In this document: positions 1 through 9,110 of the stretch, in pieces | Numbering within the stretch: position 1 is the stretch's first letter | How the letters are laid out: the number at the start of each line of letters is the position of its first letter | From: Nocardia brasiliensis IFM 10847 | GTDB taxonomy: Bacteria > Actinomycetota > Actinomycetes > Mycobacteriales > Mycobacteriaceae | Direction of reading: 5' to 3' | Assembly (NCBI RefSeq): GCF_000710915.1 | Contig: NZ_BAUA01000174.1 | Span: forward strand, 62,001 to 126,000 | DNA length: 64,000 bases | Position numbers and translations under genes: made by a program | Notes under the pieces: generated by a model | Seen by the model: the letters and a program-made list of their open reading frames with translations, nothing else | Told to the model about the DNA's origin: nothing | Database searches by the model: none

Positions 1-2
1 GG

Positions 3-572
3 CACGGAGCGGCACTCGAAGCTGCCATCCTCGACGCCGGCTGGGACGAGCTGACCGAGGTCGGTTATGCCCGCCTGACCATGGGATCCATCGCCAAACG
101 TGCGCACACCAGCGAGCCGGTCCTGTATCGCCGCTGGGCGAACAAGGACGAACTCGTGCTCGCCGTCTTGGACAGATACCGGGCGACGCATGCCGTTGCC
201 GTTCCCGACACCGGCAATCTGCGTGACGACCTGATCCAATATCTGACCGCGCTGAGCAAATCCCTTGCCGGGTACTTCGCCATCACGGCGGCCGCGTCCT
301 TGTCGGGCTTGCTCGCCGCCACCGGCATGTCGCCCGCGCAGATCCGCGAACGTGCCATGGGTGGCCAAGCACTACCGCAGCGACGAACCGTCTACCGGCA
401 GGCTGCAGCCCGAGGAGAGCTCGAAGGCGTTCCAGCGGCGGTGCTCGCCGTGCCGTTCGATCTGGTGCGGCACGACCTCCTGATGGACCTCGAACCCCCT
501 GGCCCCGAACGCATCCACGCGATCGTCGAGGAGATCTTTTTGCCCCTCGTGCGGGCTTACCGACCAGGCTGA
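3..572 (+). CDS. TetR-family transcriptional regulator (5' end outside window)
   Basis: The reading frame is open from the first bases of the window, so the true start lies upstream. The visible N-terminal part reads as the end of a TetR helix-turn-helix: an alanine-rich helix, GW..LTEVGYARLTMGSIAKRA, then SEPVLYRRWANKDELV, where the recognition helix and the following YRRW..K segment are typical. The remaining part is a helical C-terminal domain with no recognisable ligand signature. It converges on the LysR gene downstream, with 38 bases between the stops. The target is unknown; the adjacent upstream gene, if any, is not visible. Confidence 0.85.
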   Translation, partial: HGAALEAAILDAGWDELTEVGYARLTMGSIAKRAHTSEPVLYRRWANKDELVLAVLDRYRATHAVAVPDTGNLRDDLIQYLTALSKSLAGYFAITAAASLSGLLAATGMSPAQIRERAMGGQALPQRRTVYRQAAARGELEGVPAAVLAVPFDLVRHDLLMDLEPPGPERIHAIVEEIFLPLVRAYRPG

Positions 573-610
573 GAACTACTGGGCGGCCGGGCATGAGGTC
601 GGTGGATCGG

Positions 611-1462
611 TCAGGTGCGGTAGAGCTCGGTGAGCAGCTCGAGTACGGTGCGGGTGGCGGGGTGGGGGTCGTCGCGCCACCAGATCAGTTGTACGGCGAT
701 CGGTTCGGCGTCGCGTACCGGTAGGTAGACGATGCCGGGGCGGGGATATTGGTCGACGACGGATTCCGCGGTGACCCCTACGCAGCGGCCGGTGGCGATG
801 ACTGTGAGCCAGTCGTCGATGTCGCGGCTCTCCTGTTCGGCGGGGCGCGCGTCGGCGGGCCACAGATCGGCGGTGGTCGTCCCGGTGCGCCGGTCGACGA
901 GCAGGTCGCGGCTGCTGAGATCGGCCAGGCGTACCGAGCGGCGCGTTGCCAGGGGATCGGCGGTGGCGATTGCGCACCAGCGTGTTTCCAGGCCGATGAT
1001 GGCGCTCTCGAAGCGGCGGTCCGCCAACGGTTTTCGGATGACGCCGAGGTCTGCGGTGCCCTCGGCCAGGCCTGCGCTCGGGGAGTTGATGCGAAGCAGG
1101 TGCAGTTGGGTCTCCGGGTGTGCTGCCTGCCACCGGTGTTGAAAGGTGATTGTGCGTCGGCCGAGTGCCGACCAGGAGTGGCCGATACGCAGTTCGACGT
1201 GGCCCGATGTCGCGTCCTGGATCAAGTTTTCGACCTCGCTCAGCACGCGCCGGGCGTGCGCCACGACGCGTAGTCCGATCGCGGTTGGCGAGGTTTCGCG
1301 CGATGTGCGCCGCAGCAGCCGGACGCCGAGGCGCTGCTCGAGCGCCGACAGTGTGCGCGAGACCGCCGCCTGTGAGACGCCGAGAGTGATCGCGGCGTCG
1401 GTGAACGTGCCCTCGTCCACGATCGCGACGAGGCAGCGCAACTGACGCAGCTCGATATCCAT
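611..1462 (-). CDS. LysR-family transcriptional regulator
   Basis: A 283-residue protein beginning MDIELRQLRCLVAIVDEGTF, the standard LysR winged-helix start, with the recognition helix around VSQAAVSRTLSALEQRLG and LRRTSRE after it. The rest matches a periplasmic-binding-protein-like effector domain. An upstream in-frame ATG at 1519 exists, but the family start fits the ATG at 1462. It is divergent from the EamA transporter gene (68 bases between starts), the usual arrangement for a LysR protein controlling its neighbour, so the exporter/aminopeptidase pair is the likely target. The inducer is unknown. Confidence 0.9.
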   Translation of the reverse strand: MDIELRQLRCLVAIVDEGTFTDAAITLGVSQAAVSRTLSALEQRLGVRLLRRTSRETSPTAIGLRVVAHARRVLSEVENLIQDATSGHVELRIGHSWSALGRRTITFQHRWQAAHPETQLHLLRINSPSAGLAEGTADLGVIRKPLADRRFESAIIGLETRWCAIATADPLATRRSVRLADLSSRDLLVDRRTGTTTADLWPADARPAEQESRDIDDWLTVIATGRCVGVTAESVVDQYPRPGIVYLPVRDAEPIAVQLIWWRDDPHPATRTVLELLTELYRT

Positions 1463-1530
1463 AACCAGATCGTATAGTTGGTGCGCGCCATGCATTTTGC
1501 GAATGCGCAGCCTCGGCACAGGATCTCAGT

Positions 1531-2508
1531 GTGCAAGCAGACTCCACGCGCCCGGCAGACCTTGCCGTCCTGCCCGCGAAGCCCGGCGCCGTGCCGATTG
1601 CCGGAGTGTGCGCGATGCTCGCCAGCGGCCTGTCGAACCAGCTCGGCGCCGCGATCGGGTCGTTGGCCTTCCCGGTGCTCGGCCCGGTGGGCGTGGTCGC
1701 GGTCCGTCAGTGTGTCGCGGCGGCGGTGCTGCTCGCGGTCGGCCGGCCGCGCTTTCGGTCCTTCACGCGCCGCCAGTGGGGGCCGGTGTTGCTCCTCGCG
1801 ATCGTCTTCGGCGTGGTGAATCTGTCGCTCTATTCCGCGATCGACCGGATCGGTCTCGGCTTGGCGGTGACCCTGGAGTTCCTCGGTCCCCTTACCATCG
1901 CGCTGGCCGGCTCGCGCCGACGCGTGGACCTGGGCTGTGCCGTGCTCGCCGTGGCGGGAGTCGTCGTGCTGATGCGCCCGCGCCCCACTGCCGACTATCT
2001 CGGCATGGGGCTTGCTCTGCTCGCCGCTGCCTGCTGGGCCGGTTACATCCTGCTCAACCGTTCCCTCGGACAGCGCTTTTCCGGGGCGCAAGGCACAGCG
2101 GCCGCGGCAGGGCTGTCCGCCTTGATATACCTGCCGCTCGGAGTGGGTGTCGTGGTGCATCACCCGCCTTCGGCCGGTGCCGTCGGTGCGGCTGTCGCGT
2201 GCGGAATCCTCGCCTCCGCTGTGCCGTTCCTCGCGGACCTGTTCACGCTGCGTCGCGTTCCCGCTGCGGCGTTCGGGTTGTTCATGAGCGTCAACCCGGT
2301 GCTCGCCGCGGTCGTCGGTGCGCTCGTGCTGGGTCAGCGGCTGGACGTGGCCGCCTGGTCGAGCATCGCGGCGATCATCGCGGCCAACGCGATCAGCATC
2401 GGCCGCGATGCCGAGTTCGACGCGGCGACAATGCTCGACGTAAGCCGAAACAACGCCCCTGCCAAGATAACTCGTTGCCGCAAAAGGAGCTTTCCGTGCA
2501 CGGTGTAA
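1531..2508 (+). CDS. EamA/DMT-family exporter (RhtA-like)
   Basis: A 325-residue, very hydrophobic protein with about ten membrane segments arranged as two EamA repeats, typical of drug/metabolite transporters that export amino acids or small metabolites. The start is a GTG at 1531. Motifs typical of the family are visible, such as the LGLAVTLEFLGPL stretch after the third segment and AAAFGLFMSVNPVLAAVVG in the second repeat. Its 3' end overlaps the start of the aminopeptidase gene by 13 bases in another frame, so the two are probably translated from one message. The pairing of an amino-acid-type exporter with a prolyl aminopeptidase suggests peptide or amino-acid handling; the substrate is inferred only. 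Confidence 0.85.
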   Translation: MQADSTRPADLAVLPAKPGAVPIAGVCAMLASGLSNQLGAAIGSLAFPVLGPVGVVAVRQCVAAAVLLAVGRPRFRSFTRRQWGPVLLLAIVFGVVNLSLYSAIDRIGLGLAVTLEFLGPLTIALAGSRRRVDLGCAVLAVAGVVVLMRPRPTADYLGMGLALLAAACWAGYILLNRSLGQRFSGAQGTAAAAGLSALIYLPLGVGVVVHHPPSAGAVGAAVACGILASAVPFLADLFTLRRVPAAAFGLFMSVNPVLAAVVGALVLGQRLDVAAWSSIAAIIAANAISIGRDAEFDAATMLDVSRNNAPAKITRCRKRSFPCTV

Positions 2509-3767
2509 CCCTGACCGACCACTTCTTTTCCGTCCCCCTCGACCATGATCGGCCCGATGGCGAGCACCTCGAGATCTACGCCCGCGAGGTCGTGGCCACC
2601 GGACGCGAGCGCGAGCAGCTGCCCTGGCTGCTGTTTCTGCAAGGCGGCCCCGGCATGGTGCCGCCGCGTCCGATCGGCCGGGACTCCTGGCTGGACCGTG
2701 CGCTCGACGACTACCGCGTCCTACTGCTCGACCAGCGCGGCACCGGCCGCTCCAGCCCGATCACCCGGCAAACGCTCCCGGCGTGTGGCGAGCCCACCGC
2801 CCAGGCCGACTATCTCACCCATTTCCGCGCCGATTCGATCGTCCGCGACGCCGAACTGATCCGGCGCGCACTGACCGGCGAACCATGGTCGGTGCTCGGC
2901 CAGAGCTTCGGCGGTATGTGCACCGTCACCTACCTCTCGTTCGCGCCCGAGGGTCTGCGCGAGGCAATAATCACCGGCGGCCTTCCCGGTTTGCGCGTCA
3001 CCCCCGACGAGGTCTACCGCGCCACCTATCCGCGCGTGCACCACAAAAACACCGCGTACTACCGCCGGTACCCGCAGGACGTCGCCGCGGTCCGGCGGAT
3101 CGCCGCGCACCTGATCGAGCATCCGGCGCCGCTGCCCGACGGATCCTTGCTCACCGTCGAGGCCTTCCAGTCGCTCGGACTGATGCTCGGCACCCGCGAC
3201 GGCGCGGACGTGCTGCACTACCTTCTTGAAAACCCTTGGGCCGGAACAGAATTGTCCGACGGCCTACTCGCCCGCATCGCGGGTTTCCTCAGCTACGCCC
3301 AACTGCCGCTGAACCCGCTCATGCACGAACTCACCTACGCCCAGCGCTTTACCGGTGCCACGGACTGGGCCGCGCAGCGCGTACGCGGCGAGTTCCCCCA
3401 GTTCGACGCGCGCAAGGCGTTGGCCGGGAACGATCCGGTGCTGTTCACCGGCGAGATGAGCTACCCGTGCCACTTCGACCAGCCCTGCCTCGAGCCCTTG
3501 CGCGAGCCCGCCGAGATACTGTTCGCCCGCGCGGACTGGCCCGACCTCTACGACCCGCAACGCTTGGCCGCCAACGACATCCCCGTCGCCGCCGCCGTCT
3601 ACCTCGACGACATGTACGTCGACGCCACCTACTCGCTGCAAACCGCCGAGACCATCAAGGGCCTACGGCTGTGGGTCACCAACGAACACGAGCACGACGG
3701 GCTTCGGGTCAGCAGCGGACGCGTCCTCGACCACCTGCTGCGCATGCTGCACGGCCAGATGAGGTGA
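2496..3767 (+). CDS. Alpha/beta-hydrolase, prolyl aminopeptidase (S33 family)
   Basis: A 423-residue protein from a GTG at 2496 that follows an AAAAGGAG ribosome-binding site; a longer in-frame reading upstream is a shadow of the transporter gene. It shows the S33 layout: LQGGPGM near residue 50 (oxyanion loop, usually HGGPG), LLLDQRGTGRSS, then the nucleophile elbow GQSFGG with Ser137, and an Asp/His pair expected toward the C-terminus (NEHEHDGLR). Proline iminopeptidases release N-terminal proline from peptides in the cytoplasm; other ester substrates are possible. It forms an overlapping pair with the EamA exporter. Confidence 0.85.
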   Translation: MHGVTLTDHFFSVPLDHDRPDGEHLEIYAREVVATGREREQLPWLLFLQGGPGMVPPRPIGRDSWLDRALDDYRVLLLDQRGTGRSSPITRQTLPACGEPTAQADYLTHFRADSIVRDAELIRRALTGEPWSVLGQSFGGMCTVTYLSFAPEGLREAIITGGLPGLRVTPDEVYRATYPRVHHKNTAYYRRYPQDVAAVRRIAAHLIEHPAPLPDGSLLTVEAFQSLGLMLGTRDGADVLHYLLENPWAGTELSDGLLARIAGFLSYAQLPLNPLMHELTYAQRFTGATDWAAQRVRGEFPQFDARKALAGNDPVLFTGEMSYPCHFDQPCLEPLREPAEILFARADWPDLYDPQRLAANDIPVAAAVYLDDMYVDATYSLQTAETIKGLRLWVTNEHEHDGLRVSSGRVLDHLLRMLHGQMR

Positions 3768-3867
3768 GTACGGGTACCCGGCTTTGGGCCGTCGGTGGAT
3801 CAGCCCTGGTCGACGTGCGGATGTTGCGCGCGTGCACGTTCAAGAAGGCGGTGACTGCTCCGGTTCC

Positions 3868-4335
3868 GTGGAGGTCACAGCCCGCAACAAACTCGCCGAT
3901 GCCCTCTACGACGGACTACCTCTGCGTGACAACCTGGCACGAATGGCCTTCCTCGACGAGGCGGTGAACCGCTTCGTCGAAGACCCCGACCAACTTGCCC
4001 ACTGCACCGTCGCGACGTTGCGAGCTGCCGCCGGGCCCCAACCTCGCATGCGGCAGATGATCGAGTTGATCGGGGAACTGTCGCTGCGCAGCGACAAATT
4101 CCGTCAGCTGTGGGCTCGCCACGACATTCACCGTAAAGGCAGCGCAGTCAAACACTTTCACCACCCGGTGGTGGGCCGGCTCATGCTGCACCAGCACGCG
4201 ATGACCCTGCCCGATCATCCCGATCTGCAGCTGTGGATCTACCAAGCTGAGCCGGGCTCCGACTCCGAACACGCACTACGAAGGCTCGCCGAGCTGGCAA
4301 CCACGCTGGTCGACCGCTCGCCGACCAACAGCTGA
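3868..4335 (+). pseudogene. MmyB-type regulator remnant: ligand-binding domain without HTH
   Basis: The frame encodes a nearly complete MmyB-like ligand-binding domain: NLARMAFLDE, then TVATLRAAAG, ELSLRSDKFRQLWARHDI, the VKHFHHPVVGRLMLHQ core, and IYQAEPGSDSEHALRRLAEL at the end. In the family this domain follows an N-terminal XRE helix-turn-helix in a protein of roughly 270-290 residues. Here no such helix-turn-helix is encoded upstream in any frame; the preceding bases belong to the aminopeptidase gene and a short spacer. It is therefore read as a truncated gene. A GTG at 3868 could still start a free-standing domain of about 155 residues. Confidence 0.7.
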
Positions 4336-4496
4336 TCGAACCAACTACGGTTTGCCAGTGGTTCTGGTCCCCCCGTCCGTGCGGTAGCTCGCTCCGCGAG
4401 CTGCGTCGACTCGCCGGATCCGTGCGGCGATCCGGCTACGTGGCGTGCGATACCAGGCTACGGTGGGAGCGTCGCGTTGATCCGGGGGAGCCGATC

Positions 4497-5666
4497 ATGG
4501 AATTGCATTACAGCCCATTTGATTTCGACGTTCAGCGGGATCCGTATCCGTATTACGCGCGTTTGCGGGTCGAGGCGCCGGTGTTCCATAACGAGGCCGA
4601 CGACTTCTGGGCGTTCTCGCGGTATGGGGATGTGCGTGCGGCGCTGCGGGATGCGGAGACGTTCTCCAGCGCCAACGGGTTCCGGATGGAGCCGGCGTTC
4701 TGGGGGCCGCAGGCCGAGCGGTTCTTCTCGTTCGTGGCTATGGATCCGCCGAAGCACAGCAGGTTGCGCGGGCTGGTCACCAAGGCGTTCACCGCGCACC
4801 GGGTGCAGGGCTTGGAGCCGCGGTTGCGGGCGATCGCGGCGGCGATGATCGAGCCACTCGTCGCGGCCGGAAGTTTCGATCTGATGGTCGATTTCGCCGG
4901 GGCGTATCCGATGGAGGTGATCTCGGAATTGGTGGGTGTCCCGGCCGCCGATCGGGACATGCTCCGCGGCCTCGGGCGCGAGATCATGTATGTCGATGAG
5001 GAAAGCACCGATCTGCGACCGGAAGCGGTGCAGGCGATCGGTGCGTTGATCGGGTATTACACCGAGCTCACCATCGAGCGGAGCAAACAGCGGCGCGACG
5101 ACCTGCTGTCGGATCTGCTCGACGCGAGCGACGCCGGCGACCGGCTGACCCCGGAAGAAATCGTCGGGGTGCTCATTCTGTTGGTCGGTGCGGGCGTCGA
5201 GGCGCCGATGCTGAGCCTGGGCAATATTTGGTATTCCGGCCATCGGCATCGTGCACAGCGGCCGTTCGAGCGGCTCGATGAGTGGATCGCCGAGACTATG
5301 CGCTGGGATCCCTCCACCCAGACCCTCTTGCGCACCACCACTCGTGATATCGAGCTGCACGGGACGAAAATTCGTGCCGGAGAACGCATTCTGCTCATCA
5401 CCGGCTCGGCCAACCGTGATCCGGAGGTCTTTCCCGAACCGGACACCTTCGACCTGAACCGCGACACCAGCGCATCCCTCATTTTCGGTAGCGGCCGCCA
5501 CCACTGCCTCGGCGTCAGTCTCGGCCAGCTCGAACTGCGCACGGCACTAACGGAATTACTCGCCGCCATCACCGAATACGAGATCGATCCCGAAGGAACC
5601 CGCCGCATCCACTCTTCGAACAACCGAGGTTTCGCGGCCCTGCCCACGCAGGTAAAAGCGCGCTGA
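4497..5666 (+). CDS. Cytochrome P450 with atypical helix I
   Basis: A 389-residue bacterial class I P450. The ATG at 4497 follows a GGGGGAG ribosome-binding site. Family marks are the C-helix region MDPPKHSRLRGLV, the ExxR motif ETMR at residue 266, and the haem loop FGSGRHHCLG with the ligand Cys337. Helix I reads AGVEAP around residue 232, where the family has AG(D/H)ET(T/S): the acidic residue is kept but the oxygen-activating Thr is Ala followed by Pro. The stretch from this acid to ExxR is about five residues shorter than usual and reads NIWYSGHRHRAQRPF, unlike normal helix I-J sequence. It may be damaged or catalytically unusual. No ferredoxin or reductase gene is adjacent. Confidence 0.88.
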   Translation: MELHYSPFDFDVQRDPYPYYARLRVEAPVFHNEADDFWAFSRYGDVRAALRDAETFSSANGFRMEPAFWGPQAERFFSFVAMDPPKHSRLRGLVTKAFTAHRVQGLEPRLRAIAAAMIEPLVAAGSFDLMVDFAGAYPMEVISELVGVPAADRDMLRGLGREIMYVDEESTDLRPEAVQAIGALIGYYTELTIERSKQRRDDLLSDLLDASDAGDRLTPEEIVGVLILLVGAGVEAPMLSLGNIWYSGHRHRAQRPFERLDEWIAETMRWDPSTQTLLRTTTRDIELHGTKIRAGERILLITGSANRDPEVFPEPDTFDLNRDTSASLIFGSGRHHCLGVSLGQLELRTALTELLAAITEYEIDPEGTRRIHSSNNRGFAALPTQVKAR

Positions 5667-5930
5667 CACCGACAGCCGTCGGCCGCACCGAGCCCCCGCA
5701 GGCCCTCCGCGTTATCTTGGCGTCTGAACGCACTGAAGAAGCCGAATTGAGCGTGTTCGGCTGTCACTGTTGTTGGTTCCGATCGATGGCGCGGTGTGGT
5801 TGTTCAGGTAGGTGGACTGCGGTGGTTCGCGCACCGCTTTCGTGTTCGCGCACCCGCTGCGGCCGGCCATATGGGGTGCGGGAACGCAGGAGGGGTGCGT
5901 GGAGTCGGAAAGGACATCCCCGTGCCGCCG

Positions 5931-6109
5931 AACCAATCCACGGCGCAGCTGTTTGCGGCGATCCGCCGGGACTCGCGAGCGGTCATGTCGGCCGGGAGCT
6001 ACAGGCCGAGTACAGCGTCGGCTACCGCACGATCAACGCTACGCAGACCTCAGCGTTCCCTGAGAAGCGCAAGGAGTATCCGGCGCGGGCCTCGAAGCTG
6101 GATCCGTTG
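5931..6109 (+). pseudogene. Transposase-type HTH remnant, frameshifted
   Basis: Two frames together read as one actinobacterial transposase/integrase N-terminal segment: TAQLFAAIRRDSRA in one frame, then after a shift near 5990 RELQAEYSVGYRTINATQTS followed by FPEKRKEYPARASKLDP in another. This HTH followed by a basic PxRxSKLDP stretch is familiar from IS21/Mu-like transposase openings. No downstream catalytic domain follows in any frame; the sequence runs directly into a recombinase remnant. It is a scar of an insertion element rather than a working gene. Confidence 0.5.
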
Positions 6110-6964
6110 TCTCGTGTGCAGCGAGTCCACGGGCCGTGACGGCACGCGGTACCCGTACTTCATCTGTCGCCGTAGCAAGGAAGCTCTGTGTGTGATCTTC
6201 CGGCTCTTCCGGTGGAGGACGCGGTAGCTGAGCACTACCGCGCACTTCGGTTGCCGAGCGATTTCGCCGTCGAGACACGAGCTCGTCTGGAGGAGGTCCT
6301 CGCCGATGAGCAGAGCGCCACGCGGGAGATGCACACGAATCTGAACCGTCAGCTCGAGGAACTCGACAAGCAGGAGAACCGTCTCGTGGATCTGCTGGCG
6401 GATGGGTCGATGCCGCAGGCCAAGATTCGGATGAAGCTGATCGAGACCAAGAGTCAGCGCACGCGACTGGATGCCGGGCTGATCATGGTGGACCTGGCGG
6501 GACGGTATTCAAACCGTGTTGACCTGCGGGAAATTGAATCTGCTCGTGCCTCGATCGAGGTCGAGGATCGTTCACCGGTCCTTAGCCGACGCAAGCGACG
6601 GGCGCGAGCGAAGGCGGCTCGCCGAACCTCGCAGCGTCTCGAGCGTCGGTTGCTGCAGGCGACAGTCGATGAGTTGGTCCAGGCATACGGCGAGGGTGCG
6701 TCTACTGCGGAACTCGCCGAGCGCTACGGCGTGTCCAAGAGCGCGGTTCTCGCCCTGCTGATCAAGCGTGGTGTTGTGAGGCGCTATCAGTCCATGACCG
6801 AAGTCGATATCGACCACGCCGAACAGCTCTACCTCGAGGGCCACTCCCTGGTCGCCTGCAGCAGGTTGACGGGCTTCCCTGCCAGCAGCATCAACCGCGC
6901 ACTCCATAAACGCGGTACTCCGATGCGACCCGCTGGCCGACGCCGGGCCCGCACGCCTCGGTAG
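6105..6964 (+). pseudogene. Large serine recombinase, C-terminal remnant with frameshift
   Basis: The start reads as half of a recombinase zinc ribbon (CLVC, then GRDGTRYPYFICR); after a shift near 6175 the frame opening at the GTG at 6188 continues CDLPALPVEDAVAEHY, supplying the other zinc Cys and the coiled-coil region (EEVLADEQSATREMHTNLNRQ, LDKQENRLVDLLADG). The last third holds helix-turn-helix repeats (STAELAERYGVSKSAVLALL, then SLVACSRLTGFPASSINRALH) typical of actinobacterial recombinase C-termini. The catalytic resolvase domain with its Ser is absent. The 258-residue part from 6188 to 6964 is uninterrupted and could be expressed, but cannot recombine DNA by itself. Confidence 0.7.
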
Positions 6965-7379
6965 AACCAGGGAATTGCGGCGTGGCTACACCCCCGAATC
7001 CGAACGAATCTATGACCGTTGGCAACTGATCGGCAACACGATGTTGTCAGACGGCGTGCGAAGGGTGGTCCACGGTCGGTACAGAGGAACGTCGCGGTGG
7101 AGCGGGATGCAGGGACTCAATGGCTTGAAAAAGACCTCGAGTCGGTTCTGGTCTGACGGTCGTTGAATGCATATACGCGCGCGCGGTGTGTCGCTAATCT
7201 GTTGACAGAAGATCGCTGTGGATGTGCCCGCAAGTTGAGTAGAAGTTCTGAGAAATGAACTCTAAGAGTAAGAGAATTGCCGTATGTGGGCGGCGAGTAT
7301 GGGGGTTGACGATGAACCTTCGCCATTTCAAAAGCTGGACACGATTGCGTTGTGCCCCCCGAGCAGGGGAGGTGCAATT
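6965..7379. other. Gene-free spacer with lower GC before the TIGR04141 gene
   Basis: No convincing gene is seen; short open frames lack family features or a ribosome-binding site. The stretch 7165-7300 is visibly richer in A and T than the surroundings and contains TTGACA at 7202, a possible -35 element, but no good -10 at the right distance. It probably carries the promoter of the following gene and marks foreign DNA. Confidence 0.4.
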
Positions 7380-9005
7380 ATGCGTGTGACGGTGTATCTG
7401 TTACGCGAGCATGCCGAGTTGGCGGAGACCAGCCTGCGGCAGCCCAGCGCGTACAAAGAGTGGTCGCTGGTGTCTGCTGAGGCTGGCGTGCAGTGGCGAC
7501 TGTTCGTCTATCAGGGTCGCGACAAGCCAGTCTGCTGGCACGACTACCTAGCCCCTTTGTTGGATCAGGCTGATGGCGGTGAGCCGATCACTGGCAAGTC
7601 GGCCGGGGCTGTGCTGCTGGTCCAGGCGCACGCCCGAGTCTTCGCCATTACCTTCGGATACGGCTTCCAGGCCGTGGACAAATCTCTCATCGAACACGAC
7701 TTCGGGCTGAAGGTGGCTGCGAATTCGATAGATCCGGATCGAGTCAACCTCGCCGACACGCGAGGGCTTGGCAAAGGCCGACGCAACGCGTCGAGTCGCC
7801 TGCCAACCCCTAACGAGGTGTTCGCTCTCGGGCTGCTAACGGATGAGGAATGGATCCGCCGGTTCGGGGGCGAGGTGAAGATTCCGGGATTCGCGAAAAC
7901 GGTCAACGGTTCCGATGCTCTCCAGCTGAATGTCGATAGTTTTGATTTCCAGGCGCTGTCGGGCACATTGGGAAAGGCGCTCGAGCTCTACAACTCTGAC
8001 GAGTACAGCTCGCTCTTCCCGTTCTTGGACTACTTTCGTCGAGAAACCGACAAGGAGAAGATTGCGGAGCTGGACGTGGAGATTGCCGAAGCAATGCGCC
8101 GTCGAGAGCAGACGGTCGGATTTGCGCTACCCGACGACTCCGATCTCGTGGCTGATTGGTTCCGGCTGTCACGCCGCCGAGCTTGTGCGGAGCTGCCGGA
8201 GTTGGTGGCAGAGGACATCTATGGCGCGATCGATGGCTTGAGCGGGTGGTCGGATCCGTTGAATGAGGTCAAGGTTCAGGCATTCGACCTGACCGGCGAA
8301 TCGATCAATCTCAAAGAGCCGCTGCGGAATTACGTTGTCGGTTCGGTCAACAGCACCCGCAACGGGCGTGCTCAGGACTACGTGCTTACTGCCGGCGCAT
8401 GGGTTCGCATCAGTGGCGATTATGTCGCGTTGGTCGACCGCTACGTGCGCGACAACATAGTAGATATGACGACGACCTTGAATCTGCCGGGATGGGATGA
8501 TCGGTACCTCGTCGACAACAACGTACCCGGTACATACGGAGAGCAGCGATATAACAACTGGCTCGGCCAAATGCTTTCTGACACAGTTGTTCTCGATCGA
8601 CAGCTGTACCGCGGCCGGCCTGGAATGCGGGTCGAGGTCTGCGATGTGCTGATTCGCGGCAAGATCTTGTTGTGCGTCAAACGAATGGATGGTTCCGACA
8701 AGATGAGCCATCTGTTTCAGCAGGGCTCGGTGTCAGCTCGGATGCTGTTGGATGACAACGACTATCGGGCGAAGGTCATGGAGGACCTACATCGCATCGA
8801 TCCTACGGCCGAGTTCGGGTCGGCAAACGAGTGGACGGTGGTGTACGGGATCGCAACGAGTAAACCTGGGAAGCTCGCGGACATCATGTATTTCTTCTCG
8901 CGAGCGGCGTTGAAGATGCACGGTGAAGCAATTGGAGGGCGCGGTATCAAAGTCGCGATCGCTAAGATCGACCATATTCCATCGCTCGGTAAGGTCTTGG
9001 CCTGA
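7380..9005 (+). CDS. TIGR04141/DUF6119-family sporadically distributed protein
   Basis: A 541-residue protein; the ATG at 7380 follows GGGGAGG with good spacing. It has the hallmarks I associate with TIGR04141: VTVYLLRE at the start, the conserved AITFGYGFQAVDKSLIEHDFGL block near residue 85, DPDRVNLADTRGL, and a central KTVNGSDALQL segment. The C-terminal half has LLCVKRMDGSDKMSHLFQQGSVSA and then YGIA..KPG. The biochemical function is unknown. The family is patchily distributed and often in accessory or defence-type DNA. Here it lies alone between a recombinase remnant and gene fragments, in lower-GC DNA, which fits recent transfer. A cytosolic location is likely since no signal or membrane segment is seen. 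Confidence 0.8.
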   Translation: MRVTVYLLREHAELAETSLRQPSAYKEWSLVSAEAGVQWRLFVYQGRDKPVCWHDYLAPLLDQADGGEPITGKSAGAVLLVQAHARVFAITFGYGFQAVDKSLIEHDFGLKVAANSIDPDRVNLADTRGLGKGRRNASSRLPTPNEVFALGLLTDEEWIRRFGGEVKIPGFAKTVNGSDALQLNVDSFDFQALSGTLGKALELYNSDEYSSLFPFLDYFRRETDKEKIAELDVEIAEAMRRREQTVGFALPDDSDLVADWFRLSRRRACAELPELVAEDIYGAIDGLSGWSDPLNEVKVQAFDLTGESINLKEPLRNYVVGSVNSTRNGRAQDYVLTAGAWVRISGDYVALVDRYVRDNIVDMTTTLNLPGWDDRYLVDNNVPGTYGEQRYNNWLGQMLSDTVVLDRQLYRGRPGMRVEVCDVLIRGKILLCVKRMDGSDKMSHLFQQGSVSARMLLDDNDYRAKVMEDLHRIDPTAEFGSANEWTVVYGIATSKPGKLADIMYFFSRAALKMHGEAIGGRGIKVAIAKIDHIPSLGKVLA

Positions 9006-9110
9006 AAGTGGCGCTCAGCAAATGTGCAGGTACGCGATAGGAAGGGCACGATTTCCGTTGGGAGTGTGTGAGCTCGAGGAGTTCTCGGGGCGGAGACTTA
9101 TCGGTCCCGG

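Noticed and set aside
6975..7166. Small gene after the recombinase remnant
   Set aside because: No ribosome-binding site and no recognisable family.
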